From Flavobacteriaceae bacterium CRH (GTDB lineage Bacteria > Bacteroidota > Bacteroidia > Flavobacteriales > Flavobacteriaceae), in the NCBI GenBank assembly GCA_001507425.1, contig LMAJ01000016.1, positions 62,001-126,000 of the forward strand: 64,000 nucleotides of DNA, given 5' to 3'. Positions 54,932-62,891 of the stretch are shown piece after piece. The first letter of the stretch is position 1, and each line of letters starts with the position of its first letter. The notes beneath the pieces are model-generated. The model was not told the DNA's origin. It was given only the letters and a program-made list of their open reading frames with translations, and searched no databases. Made by a program: the position numbers and the translations under genes.

Positions 54932-54970
54932 GAAACGACACATTTACCGATTAAGATAATGTGTCGTTTC
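54932..54970 (-). terminator. Hairpin between topoisomerase IB and the DUF5661 gene
   Basis: GAAACGACACAT (54932-54943) pairs perfectly with ATGTGTCGTTTC (54959-54970) across 15 bases. On the minus strand a short T-rich stretch follows. It may end the topoisomerase transcript or act in the DUF5661 leader. Confidence 0.6.
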
Positions 54971-55072
54971 GTTTCCCCAATTTTGAATTCCCATTTTTAA
55001 TATCTCAAAGTTGCGACATTAACAAGGAATGCATTAACTCAAAACGTTCAATTTTTATCTCAATCCACTTAA

Positions 55073-56158
55073 TTATGAAAATTCCGGCTGGAAATTTCCG
55101 ATTAACTCCGAAAAAGCAATTTCAGAATGTGAAAAATGCGGTTGATTGCTTCGGCATTTTCTGGCTCTGTCAAAATATTGCTGAATCGAACCATCTTCAT
55201 AACTGGCTACAAGAAGCGGATGTACGTAATAGTTTTTACAAACCGTTTTTGTATTTCCTAAAGCTTCGGCCGTAGTTTCAAAAGCATCCAGAATATTTTT
55301 CTTAATTTCTTTTTCGTCAGTTGTAGTTCCGATGCCGGCTAAGGTTTCAAAAAATATCAATGATGCTCCCCATGTTCTAAAATCTTTGGCGCTAAAATAC
55401 GCTCCTGTAATTTCATGAAGATATTGATTGATCATGTGACTGTCTAAAACCTTTCGTTCGCCATTTTCATCATAATATTTAAAAACTTCCATGCCTGGAA
55501 TTTCCTCACATCTGCCCACTAATTTAACCAGTTGTTTGTTTCTTGTTGTAATGGTATGTTTTACACCTTTTTTACCTACAAATTCAAAACGAAGCGTATT
55601 TTTATTGATATTGATGTGGCGTTTTCTTAAAGTCGAAAGTCCGTACGATTTATTATCTTTTGCATATTTTTCATTTCCGATTCTGATATGGGTTTCTTCC
55701 ATTAACCGAATTACAAGCGCTGTTACTTTGGTTTTGCACCATTCTTTTTGCTCCAAATCCTGATCGACCTGCGCTCTGATTTTTGGCAAATATTTTCCAA
55801 ATTCGGCTATTTTATAAAATTTAGTCTGGTTTCTAATCAAATTCCATTTTGGATGATAGCGGTATTGTTTTCTGTTTTTTACATCAGTCCCAACCGCCTG
55901 AAGATGTCCGTTTGATAAATCTGCAATTCTGACATTTTCCCATGCCGGCGGAAGTACAAGGCTGCTAAAGCGTTTTAATTCGCTTTTTTGTTTTACATGT
56001 CTTCCGTTCTTTTTATAGATAAACCCCTCGCCTTCTCGCAATCGCTGAATGGTGAGTGTATGATCCTGTACGTAAACTAAATCTAATTTTTCTAAAACCA
56101 ATTGAGGTGCTTTTATCAATTGGTCCATTAATTTTTCCTGGGTGAGTTTGGCATTCAT
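55073..56158 (-). CDS. DNA topoisomerase IB (poxvirus-like)
   Basis: This 361-residue protein is a bacterial type IB topoisomerase. It has the N-terminal domain (GEGFIYKKNGRHVKQK, LVLPPAWENVRIADLSNGHLQAVGTDVKNRKQYRYHP) and the catalytic domain with RIGNEKYAKDNKSYGLSTLRKRH, and YFSAKDFRTWGAS. The active tyrosine is expected in KNYYVHPLL. It relaxes supercoils through a 3'-phosphotyrosine link. It follows a small DUF7218-like gene by 30 bp, in one operon under a stress-type promoter. Confidence 0.93.
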   Translation of the reverse strand: MNAKLTQEKLMDQLIKAPQLVLEKLDLVYVQDHTLTIQRLREGEGFIYKKNGRHVKQKSELKRFSSLVLPPAWENVRIADLSNGHLQAVGTDVKNRKQYRYHPKWNLIRNQTKFYKIAEFGKYLPKIRAQVDQDLEQKEWCKTKVTALVIRLMEETHIRIGNEKYAKDNKSYGLSTLRKRHININKNTLRFEFVGKKGVKHTITTRNKQLVKLVGRCEEIPGMEVFKYYDENGERKVLDSHMINQYLHEITGAYFSAKDFRTWGASLIFFETLAGIGTTTDEKEIKKNILDAFETTAEALGNTKTVCKNYYVHPLLVASYEDGSIQQYFDRARKCRSNQPHFSHSEIAFSELIGNFQPEFS

Positions 56159-56188
56159 ATTTTTTGTTTAGAAATGAATTCTAATATT

Positions 56189-56428
56189 TTAATTAGTTCG
56201 TAATGATTTGATAAGATTGTTTTTGTTCATATAAGAGCGGCCTTCAATACCTACTTTTCTGGCTTGTTGATACAATTCTTCTTTGGTCCATTCTTCGTAT
56301 GGTTTTGCATTTACGCCTTTTTCAACTTCATCTGGCATATTGGCAATTCGCGCCGCTTTTTCTTTACTATATCCTATCTCTAATAGCGTTTGATATTGCT
56401 TTTCGTTTTTAATAATTGCGTCTGGCAT
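56189..56428 (-). CDS. DUF7218-like small protein (Rho N-terminal-like fold)
   Basis: Start at 56428 (MPDAIIKNEKQYQTLLE) gives 79 residues. It has a helical N-terminal part (GYSKEKAARIANMPDEV) and a C-terminal part, WTKEELYQQARKVGIEGRSYMNKNNLIKSLR, of the SAP/Rho N-terminal type that may bind nucleic acid. Proteins of this kind (DUF7218) are frequent near stress genes. It leads the operon with topoisomerase IB. Confidence 0.78.
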   Translation of the reverse strand: MPDAIIKNEKQYQTLLEIGYSKEKAARIANMPDEVEKGVNAKPYEEWTKEELYQQARKVGIEGRSYMNKNNLIKSLRTN

Positions 56429-56469
56429 GATCATAAAATTTAGGTTACTAATAGTAGTTGTAAGTCATA

Positions 56470-56529
56470 CAAAATTCCTAAAAAATAGAACTAAACACGT
56501 TATATAATTCATTCGCATATTTTATATAA
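56470..56529 (-). promoter_or_regulatory. Stress-type promoter of the DUF7218-topoisomerase operon
   Basis: Minus strand: TTATATAAAAT begins at the complement of 56529, ATATAAC is the complement of 56499-56505, then 21 bp and GAATTTTG (complement of 56470-56477). The first base of the last box deviates from the consensus, so the call is moderate. Confidence 0.5.
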
Positions 56530-56540
56530 TTAAATTGAGC

Positions 56541-56582
56541 ATAAAAAAGCCCAATTCTTTTTGAGAATCAGGCTTTTTTATG
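56541..56582. terminator. Terminator-like hairpin
   Basis: AAAAAAGCC pairs with GGCTTTTTT with an inner ATTCT/AGAAT stem. It lies upstream of the DUF7218 promoter and downstream of the 56763 gene, which it probably terminates on the minus strand. Confidence 0.75.
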
Positions 56583-56599
56583 CTCAATTTTGTTTATTT

Positions 56600-56667
56600 G
56601 GTTAATCGGTTAATTGTTTAATCGGGTTGCTTTGCAGTTAAACAAATAAACAGTTAAACGATTAACC
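56600..56667. repeat. Inverted repeat of GGTTAATCG type
   Basis: Arms of 21 bp at 56600-56620 and 56647-56667 pair with two mismatches and contain GGTTAATCG. Built of TTAATCGGTTAATTG-like units, similar in style to other intergenic repeats here. Confidence 0.75.
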
Positions 56668-56762
56668 AATCTGAAGATACTTTTCTTTCATTACACTTAA
56701 AATGAAAGCTGCTAGCCAAATTGGATACGGAATAATCTTGCAAATTTGCATTTTTTTATAAA

Positions 56763-57554
56763 TTAATCTTCTATTATGACTGATGGTTCTACTTTTATAT
56801 ATTCATTTTTGTTGTTAACTAAAAAGATAATATAATCCTCTAGATATTTCATAAAATAAATTTTATTTAATTTTGTTGTTCGATTTTCATTATAAAATCT
56901 TGACGATTTTACGTAATCTCGAAAAGAAAGTATTTTTTTTGATTTCAAACTGTTTATTTTTTCTAATTCTCTCAAAGAAAAAACTTCACTACTTTCAATA
57001 TTCTCGTTAATTAAATAAACTTTAGGTGCATATTTTGATTCATATACATAATCATTATCTAACTTAAAAAACAGTGTGTCTTTTATTTTATTTTGAATAA
57101 CTTTATCACCTTCTCTTATTGGATAATATGAATAATATTCCAATACTCTGGGACTAATAAATTCATCTCCATTGACAAAAAATATTTTATATTTATCTGT
57201 TAATGAATCTTTCAATTTTCCATCATCTATTATTTTATTATATTTTCCATCGAGATAAAATTTTCTATTTTCAACATAATCTTTAATAGATAAAACTTTT
57301 TTAGGCTTTAACCCTTTAGTTAAAATTCCATCTCCTATAAAATAGATATATCCATTTGTCTTGGTATAACTCATTAACTGTTTTTGGAATTCGACAATTT
57401 CTAAATAAGTTTTGTTTGTAAGATTTGGAGTTATAGTAGGTGATATTGTATAATATTTATCTATACTAAAAAAAATGGTGTCCCTTTCTTTCTCTTGAGC
57501 TTTTAAGATTGTCATAGAAAAGAAATATATTATTAAAAAGATATATTTAGTCAT
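56763..57554 (-). CDS. Tandem two-repeat secreted protein, copy C
   Basis: This 263-residue protein has a signal peptide (MTKYIFLIIYFFSMTILKAQ) and two related halves: DTIFFSIDKYYTI ... KGLKPKKVLSIKDYVENRKFY ... YKIFFVNGDEFISP, and DTLFFKLDNDYVY ... NSLKSKKILSFRDYVKSSRFY ... YIIFLVNNKNEYIKVEPS. It is the third of a tandem family after a zincin-like lipoprotein. Exported, function unknown. Repeated exported proteins behind a presumed toxin or protease can be immunity or inhibitor proteins, but this is inference. No domain is recognised. Confidence 0.75.
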   Translation of the reverse strand: MTKYIFLIIYFFSMTILKAQEKERDTIFFSIDKYYTISPTITPNLTNKTYLEIVEFQKQLMSYTKTNGYIYFIGDGILTKGLKPKKVLSIKDYVENRKFYLDGKYNKIIDDGKLKDSLTDKYKIFFVNGDEFISPRVLEYYSYYPIREGDKVIQNKIKDTLFFKLDNDYVYESKYAPKVYLINENIESSEVFSLRELEKINSLKSKKILSFRDYVKSSRFYNENRTTKLNKIYFMKYLEDYIIFLVNNKNEYIKVEPSVIIED

Positions 57555-57642
57555 AGTTAAATATTTGCATATTAATTAGCCGCAGATAGGACCGGCATCC
57601 CAATGGCTATAACGGTAATTAAATTTGTATTTTTTTGATATA

Positions 57643-58431
57643 TTAATCTTCCATCACAGTAAGAGGATCTACTTTTATATATTGATTTTTTCCATTGACC
57701 AAATAAACGACATAATTCCTAAGAAATTTCATAAAATATACTTCAGATAATTTATGTAAATCATTTTTATTATAAATCCTTGAAGCTGTTACATAGTTTT
57801 GAAGAGAAAGTATTTCATTTGGTTTTAAATTATTAACTGTCTCTAATTCTTGAAAATAGAAAACTTCATTTTTACTGCTATCCTTAATTAAATAGATAGA
57901 AGAACCGTTATTTAAGTCTTTTGATTTATAAACATATTCATTGTCCAATTTAAAAAAAAGAATATCTTTTATCTTATTTTCTATAGACTTGTTCCCTTGA
58001 CGTATAGGATAATATGAGTAATATAGTAATTGCCTGGGACTAATAAACTGATCTCCATTAACAAAAAATATAGTATACTTATTGGTTAAAGAATCTTGTA
58101 ACTTTCCTTCGTCTACTATTTTATTATATTTACCATCCACGTAAAATTTTCTGTTTTCAATAAAATCTTTTATCGAGAGAATTTTTTTTGGTTTTAAACC
58201 TTTCGTTAAAAATCCATCTCCAATGAAAAATACATAACCATTTGTCTTTGTATGTTTTATCTGCTCTCTTTCATATTCAACCTTATCATAGTACGTTTTT
58301 TTGAGATAGATTTGCAGTTATTGTAGGTGATTATATATAACATCTATCGATATTAAAAAAAAGCGTGTCTTTTTTCTCTTGAGCCTTTGCGCCAGAGATA
58401 AAAATAAATAAGGCTGTTAAAAAAAAATCAT
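57643..58431 (-). pseudogene. Tandem two-repeat secreted protein, copy B (decayed)
   Basis: The 3' two thirds are intact (frame 57643 to about 58290) and end in VDPLTVMED like the other copies. The 5' part is broken: the ATG at 58431, three bases after the stop of copy A, runs into a stop after a nine-T tract, and the frames with QEKKDTLFFNID, SPTITANLSQKN and YDKVEYEREQIKHTKTNGY, all matching the intact copies, are joined only by frameshifts. The 165-codon frame beginning at 58140 uses an internal GTG and lacks the signal peptide. Confidence 0.85.
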
Positions 58432-58434
58432 GAT

Positions 58435-59235
58435 TTAATCTTCAATTACAACTGAGGGTTCAACTTTTAAGTATTCCTTTTTGTTATTAACTAAATAAAT
58501 AACATAATCATTCATAAACTTCATCAGGTACATCTCTTTTAATTTATGCGATTTATTTTCATCATAAAATCTTGAAGATCGTATGAAATCTTTAAGTGAA
58601 AGCACTTCTCTAGGCTTTAATGCTTTTACTTTTTCTAATTCTTTAAAAAAGAAAACTTCATCTTTGCTGTTATCTCTAATTAAATAATCTATTGAAATAT
58701 ATTTTGATTTATAACCATCTTCTGGCTTATATACATAATCATTATCCAACTTGAAATAGAGAGTATCTTTTATTGTGTTGTCAATGTCTTTATCACCTTC
58801 TCTTAAAGGATAATAAGAATGATATTCGAGTACTCTGGGACTAATGAATTCATCTCCACTAACGAAAAATATTTTATATTTATCTGTTAGCGAATCTCTA
58901 AGCTTTCCTTCATCAACTATTTTGTTATATTTTCCATCGAGATAAAATTTCCTGTTTTCAACATAATCTTTTATAGATTGAACTTTTTTTGGTTTTAGTC
59001 CTTTTGTCAAAAAACCATCACCTATGAAATAAATATAACCATTTGTATTTGTATGGCTCATTAACTTTTTTTGTAATTCAATAATCTCCAAATAATTTTT
59101 ATTTATAAGATTTGATATAATTGTAGGTGATATGGTATAATATTTATCAAGATTAAAAAATAGAGTATCTTTTTCTTGTCCTCTCAATATAGTGATTGAA
59201 AAAAAGAATATTATTAAAAAAACAGATTTTTTCAT
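58435..59235 (-). CDS. Tandem two-repeat secreted protein, copy A
   Basis: Start at 59235 (MKKSVFLIIFFFSITILRGQ) gives a signal peptide and 266 residues; the frame extends to 59265, but that part is not conserved in the other copies. Two halves repeat: KDTLFFNLDKYYTI with KGLKPKKVQSIKDYVENRKFY, and KDTLYFKLDNDYVY with KALKPREVLSLKDFIRSSRFY, each ending in a strand like YKIFFVSGDEF or YVIYLVNNKKEY. It follows the zincin-like lipoprotein gene by 19 bp. Function unknown. Confidence 0.8.
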   Translation of the reverse strand: MKKSVFLIIFFFSITILRGQEKDTLFFNLDKYYTISPTIISNLINKNYLEIIELQKKLMSHTNTNGYIYFIGDGFLTKGLKPKKVQSIKDYVENRKFYLDGKYNKIVDEGKLRDSLTDKYKIFFVSGDEFISPRVLEYHSYYPLREGDKDIDNTIKDTLYFKLDNDYVYKPEDGYKSKYISIDYLIRDNSKDEVFFFKELEKVKALKPREVLSLKDFIRSSRFYDENKSHKLKEMYLMKFMNDYVIYLVNNKKEYLKVEPSVVIED

Positions 59236-59254
59236 AATTAAATAATTTAAAATA

Positions 59255-60712
59255 TTAATCAACACAAGGAACCATTTTACTTAACTTAGTAGCTCTACTG
59301 GCAAGATTTTCAATTGCAGCTTTTTTATCATCTGTCAAATCTGTCCAAGCTTTAACATTCTCAAATTTTAAACCTCCCCAAGCTAATGCCTCATAAAAAG
59401 CATCACTAGGAGTTTCTCCATAATAAGCAATATATTTATTATAATCATCTATAAGAACTGTTTTATGAAATTCTTTTAGGGCTGTTTTCATACTATTTAT
59501 ATATAATGCAGCCATAACTCCATGATGATTTTCATACATTTTTAAAACTTTTGCAAAATCTGCTGCTTCAGGAAATTCCTTAGTGAATGTCTTACTATGA
59601 AGATCAGCATGAATATATTCGTGCAAAATTGTTCTTACAATATCTAAAGCAGAATTCTCATTTGTTTTAGATGTGCTGATTTCTATAAGTATTTCTCTCT
59701 TACCTTTTTCTGCTAAAGTACGCCCATTGATTTCTACAATATTTCCTGTTGCATCTTTTGAAGTTATCTTGTCTACAGAAACGATTTTTATATCAAATTC
59801 TGAATTTTTCCCTTCAAAATTAATTAATATTTTTTGCACAAAAGAATCTCCATTTTTAGTAAGTAAATCATTTAAGCATTTAGCTTTCCCTGTTAACTCA
59901 TTAAAAATTTGAGGTGCAGCAATTTCTCCATTAGTGCCGCCCGAACTAGTTTTAAAATTATAAAGCTCTAATCTTTGGTTTATTATATCTTCTTTACTAT
60001 AACTACCATCACAAGGATAAGCCATAATGGTAGACGTTCTGGTTGTCGTAGTACCAACATAGTTTATTGCAATTATTTTATCCCCAACTGTCCAAACATC
60101 ATAGCGAGAAATAGATTGATCAATAATTACCGTATAATTTCCTCCGCACTGAGGAATTTTATTGGTAGCATCAGATTTGGTTATAAAGGCATTAATACTT
60201 TCTGTGAGAATATTCAAATTATTATTTTTTGAAATATTTCTGGCACTTCCATTGTATATAGCTACTGATCCTAAATTTTCTCCATTGAAAAGAAATACAT
60301 TTAATGTTCCACTAAAATCATTTAGTTTTGTAATTGTTTCCGGATAAATCTTGCTCTCTTTGTTAGTATACACTTCTACAAAATAGGAATATAATTGACC
60401 TTCTGATTCGATACTAATAATTTGATATTTTAGCTTTTCCTGCAAAAAATCAGATTGCAATGTACTTGCTTTTTTCTCGTTGGCAGAAACCTCATAGATT
60501 GTAAAATTATCTTTCTTAGTTTTATCTATCTTTTCCCAATTTATTTCTACATTTTCAGAAATGTTAACATTCGAAAACTTCTTTAAATCTAAATCTTGTT
60601 TGATTCGATTTAAATTGGCATTTTCATTCTCTGTTTGCAGTTCATCATGGGTACAAGATGTAAAGAGCACTGATATTAAAAAACAAATGAAATAGTTATA
60701 ATTTTGGCTCAT
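59255..60712 (-). CDS. Lipoprotein with C-terminal zincin-like (HExxH) domain
   Basis: This 485-residue protein has a lipobox signal (LFTSC, Cys20), an N-terminal region of about 170 residues of beta-rich character, a middle part with CGGNYTVIIDQSISRYD, and a C-terminal metallopeptidase-like domain with HEYIH at 364-368 (TILHEYIHADLH), ENHHGVMAALYINSM and FYEALAWGGLKF. The HExxH motif and the later helices fit a Bacteroidetes zincin family. It is anchored to a membrane and may be a protease or toxin. Copies A-C follow in the same direction. Confidence 0.75.
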   Translation of the reverse strand: MSQNYNYFICFLISVLFTSCTHDELQTENENANLNRIKQDLDLKKFSNVNISENVEINWEKIDKTKKDNFTIYEVSANEKKASTLQSDFLQEKLKYQIISIESEGQLYSYFVEVYTNKESKIYPETITKLNDFSGTLNVFLFNGENLGSVAIYNGSARNISKNNNLNILTESINAFITKSDATNKIPQCGGNYTVIIDQSISRYDVWTVGDKIIAINYVGTTTTRTSTIMAYPCDGSYSKEDIINQRLELYNFKTSSGGTNGEIAAPQIFNELTGKAKCLNDLLTKNGDSFVQKILINFEGKNSEFDIKIVSVDKITSKDATGNIVEINGRTLAEKGKREILIEISTSKTNENSALDIVRTILHEYIHADLHSKTFTKEFPEAADFAKVLKMYENHHGVMAALYINSMKTALKEFHKTVLIDDYNKYIAYYGETPSDAFYEALAWGGLKFENVKAWTDLTDDKKAAIENLASRATKLSKMVPCVD

Positions 60713-61065
60713 AGTAAATAATGTATGGTTATATTTTTCAAATATATATTTTTATTCTTAATAAAGCATAATTAATGTAGGAAAAATAATATTTTTTTTT
60801 TATTTTGAAGAATAGCACTTCTCATTTGTTGTCATAGCATAATTTAATACTACAATTCATCAGCTATAATATAATTTCTATGGGTAAGTCTAACCATAGT
60901 TACATATTATAATAAGACGATCATTAAAAAAACTTTACAGCATAATATTAATATTCTATAAGTTTTATGTAATCTTTAAATCCTGTAACATTATTTAAAA
61001 ATGCTGTAAAACAAACCATTCCGTTCTGATATAATTTTACATTATAAACATTTAAACTATTAATC
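60713..61065. other. Divergent intergenic region
   Basis: About 350 bp of AT-rich DNA between the zincin gene and the DUF4142 gene. Apart from the promoter at 61004-61039 I see no feature in it. Confidence 0.5.
61004..61039 (+). promoter_or_regulatory. Stress-type promoter of the DUF4142 gene
   Basis: CTGTAAA (61004-61010), 21 bp and TAATTTTA (61032-61039). It shares AAAATGCTGTAAA and TTTTACATTAT with the DUF892 promoter. Confidence 0.62.
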
Positions 61066-61653
61066 ATGAAAAAATTACTATTAGCAGGAAAGGTTATTTT
61101 AGGCGCCGGACTAATCATTATATTCTTGAATTCTTGCAAAAATGAAACAAAACAAGAAGATCCAAAAGAGGTTGCTGAAGATGCTAATGAAGCAAAATTT
61201 GATTCTATTGATAGCAAAGAAGACGATTCTGAATTTTTAGTAGATCAGGCTGAAATTAATTTAGCTGAAATCGAAATCGGAAAACTTGCACAAACTAAAA
61301 GTACAAATACAGAAGTGAAAAAATTTGGTAAAATGCTTGTTGATGAGCACACTAAATCAGCTTCTGAAGTAAGTGCTTTAGCTAAAATTAAAAACTTCTC
61401 GTTACCAACTTCGTTAACTGAAGAAGGAAAAGAAGAGTACAATAAACTAAATGAAAAATCAGGTGTTGATTTCGACAAAAAATTTGCAGATATGATGATC
61501 GATGGTCACGAAAAAGCAATTGACAAGTTGAAAAAGGCTGCTGAAGATGCAAAAGATCAAGACGTTAAACTTTGGGCTTCCAATAATATCGCCGGATTAA
61601 CTGCTCATTTAGAACATGCTAAGTTGTTGAAACAAAACTTAGATAAAAAATAA
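61066..61653 (+). CDS. DUF4142 lipoprotein, ferritin-like
   Basis: This 195-residue protein has a lipobox-like signal (IFLNSC, Cys22), an acidic linker and the DUF4142 domain (EFLVDQAEINLAEIEIGKLAQTKSTNTEVKKFGKMLVDEHTKSASEV ... MMIDGHEKAIDKLKKAAEDAKD), a ferritin-like helical bundle with repeated Glu/His. The family is exported and stress-linked in many bacteria; metal binding is likely but untested. It is preceded by a stress-type promoter and followed by a strong terminator. Confidence 0.88.
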   Translation: MKKLLLAGKVILGAGLIIIFLNSCKNETKQEDPKEVAEDANEAKFDSIDSKEDDSEFLVDQAEINLAEIEIGKLAQTKSTNTEVKKFGKMLVDEHTKSASEVSALAKIKNFSLPTSLTEEGKEEYNKLNEKSGVDFDKKFADMMIDGHEKAIDKLKKAAEDAKDQDVKLWASNNIAGLTAHLEHAKLLKQNLDKK

Positions 61654-61681
61654 GAATTGGTACTGGTATTTTTTTTTTGAG

Positions 61682-61715
61682 AAACCCCTTAAGAGTTGAA
61701 TTGCTTAAGGGGTTT
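61682..61715 (+). terminator. Terminator of the DUF4142 gene
   Basis: AAACCCCTTAAG (61682-61693) pairs perfectly with CTTAAGGGGTTT (61704-61715), with T-rich sequence after it. Confidence 0.9.
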
Positions 61716-61729
61716 ATTTTTTTAGAAGG

Positions 61730-61875
61730 TTCTGAGATTCTGAGATACTAAGATTCTAAGGTTTCGTTTCCTTGGCGGCTTTCACGCAGATTAAAATAGA
61801 TTTTTTATTTCAAACTTAAAATCCCCAAGATTGAAAAACTTAGAATCTTAGCGACTTAGATCCTTAGCAACTTAG
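61730..61875. repeat. Inverted array of TTCTAAGATTCTAAG-like units
   Basis: Units of the form (A/T)CTAAGATTCT lie at 61730-61760, and the reverse form CTTAGAATCTTAGCGACTTA at 61838-61876. The core CTAAGATTCTAAG (61748-61760) and CTTAGAATCTTAG (61839-61851) match perfectly. It lies between DUF4142 and the convergent cupin gene. Confidence 0.75.
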
Positions 61876-62270
61876 AAGCTATAATACTCCTCATCAGTAA
61901 CATTATCTAACCAAAATGCGTACCCTTTATCAATTTCTGTGATAATGGCGATGTACGAGAATTTACTGAAAGGTGTTGCACCGTACCAGTGCTCTACGCC
62001 TGGCAAAATAGTTACAACTTCATCTTTTTGAAGCAATCGTATTGCTTTTCCTTTCTCCTGAAAATATCCGGTGCCGTCTTTAGCGATAAGCAATTGCAAG
62101 CTTAAATTAATATGCCAATTGCATCTTGCACCAGGTTCAAAAGACACTTCTTTAATAACTGTATTTTCTGGATGAATGTCGCTGGTTTGTTTCTTATACG
62201 AAACATCGCCAGTCATATATGTATTCGGTACTTTTCCTTCTTCGATAACTGTACTGTGGGTTGTTGACAT
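61872..62270 (-). CDS. Cupin-domain protein (second of pair)
   Basis: This 132-residue protein is a single cupin with the first motif GARCNWHINLSLQLLIAKDGTGYFQEKG and the second motif LPGVEHWYGATP. It is a paralogue of the gene directly upstream, with the common end LDNVTDEEYYSF. In this copy the first motif reads WHINLSLQ, where the other has WHTHPGGQ, so one metal-binding histidine is lost and metal binding may be weak. Function unknown; a small-molecule enzyme or binding protein. Confidence 0.85.
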   Translation of the reverse strand: MSTTHSTVIEEGKVPNTYMTGDVSYKKQTSDIHPENTVIKEVSFEPGARCNWHINLSLQLLIAKDGTGYFQEKGKAIRLLQKDEVVTILPGVEHWYGATPFSKFSYIAIITEIDKGYAFWLDNVTDEEYYSF

Positions 62271-62290
62271 AATAAATTGGTTTTAGTTGG

Positions 62291-62707
62291 TTATTTAAAA
62301 CTTTTGTACTGCTCATCCGTTACGGGCTCAAGCCAGTCGACAATCCCGTTTTTGGTATTCGTGCTGATGGCAATATGTGTAAATTCACTTTCTGGAGAAG
62401 CCCCGTGCCAATGTTTTATTTCGGGTTGAATGTTTACCACATCTCCCACCTGAATCAACTGAATTGGTTTTCCTTCTTCCTGATAATATCCTGTTCCTTG
62501 CGTTACGATTAAAATTTGTCCTCCCGGATGTGTGTGCCAATTGTTTCTTGCGCCGGCTTCAAAAACAACATTTCCCACAGCGGTATTTAAAATTGGATCA
62601 TTCGGAACCAGCATTTTAATCCACGCTTTTCCTGTAAAGTAATCTGCCGGTGCTAAATCTCCTTTAGGAAAAATGGTTTCATTTAATTGGTTTTCTGATG
62701 CTTTCAT
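62291..62707 (-). CDS. Cupin-domain protein (first of pair)
   Basis: This 138-residue cupin has a full first motif, ARNNWHTHPGGQILIVTQGTGYYQE, and the second, IQPEIKHWHGASP, with all metal ligands. It matches the common cupins that are named after carboxymuconolactone decarboxylase partners, without a firm activity. It is transcribed with the second cupin, whose start lies 20 bp downstream. The AraC regulator on the same strand upstream probably controls both. Confidence 0.88.
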   Translation of the reverse strand: MKASENQLNETIFPKGDLAPADYFTGKAWIKMLVPNDPILNTAVGNVVFEAGARNNWHTHPGGQILIVTQGTGYYQEEGKPIQLIQVGDVVNIQPEIKHWHGASPESEFTHIAISTNTKNGIVDWLEPVTDEQYKSFK

Positions 62708-62891
62708 AATTATTTGTTTTTAATATCAGATTTTGACTAAATCAGAAAAGCAAGAATGCGCTTAAGAAGTATTATTTAGTTCGCTAAAAACCGATAAGTG
62801 GTTAATACTCATTATTTGAGGGCAAAATTACTTCGGTAAAGAAGAACTCTGATAACAATAATCAAACAAAAAATTAAGAATATGAAACAAT

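Noticed and set aside
54990..55050. Stress-type promoter before the DUF5661 gene, with CAACTTTG on the minus strand
   Set aside because: The upstream box (TGAGTTA) does not fit; the resemblance is too weak.
57643..58140. A separate, shorter 165-residue gene
   Set aside because: It starts at an internal GTG, and the preceding DNA in other frames matches the N-terminal part of its neighbours, so it is the remainder of a decayed copy.
59673..60347. Several plus-strand ORFs of 61-85 codons opposite the zincin lipoprotein
   Set aside because: All overlap the coding strand of an intact gene and look like shadows.
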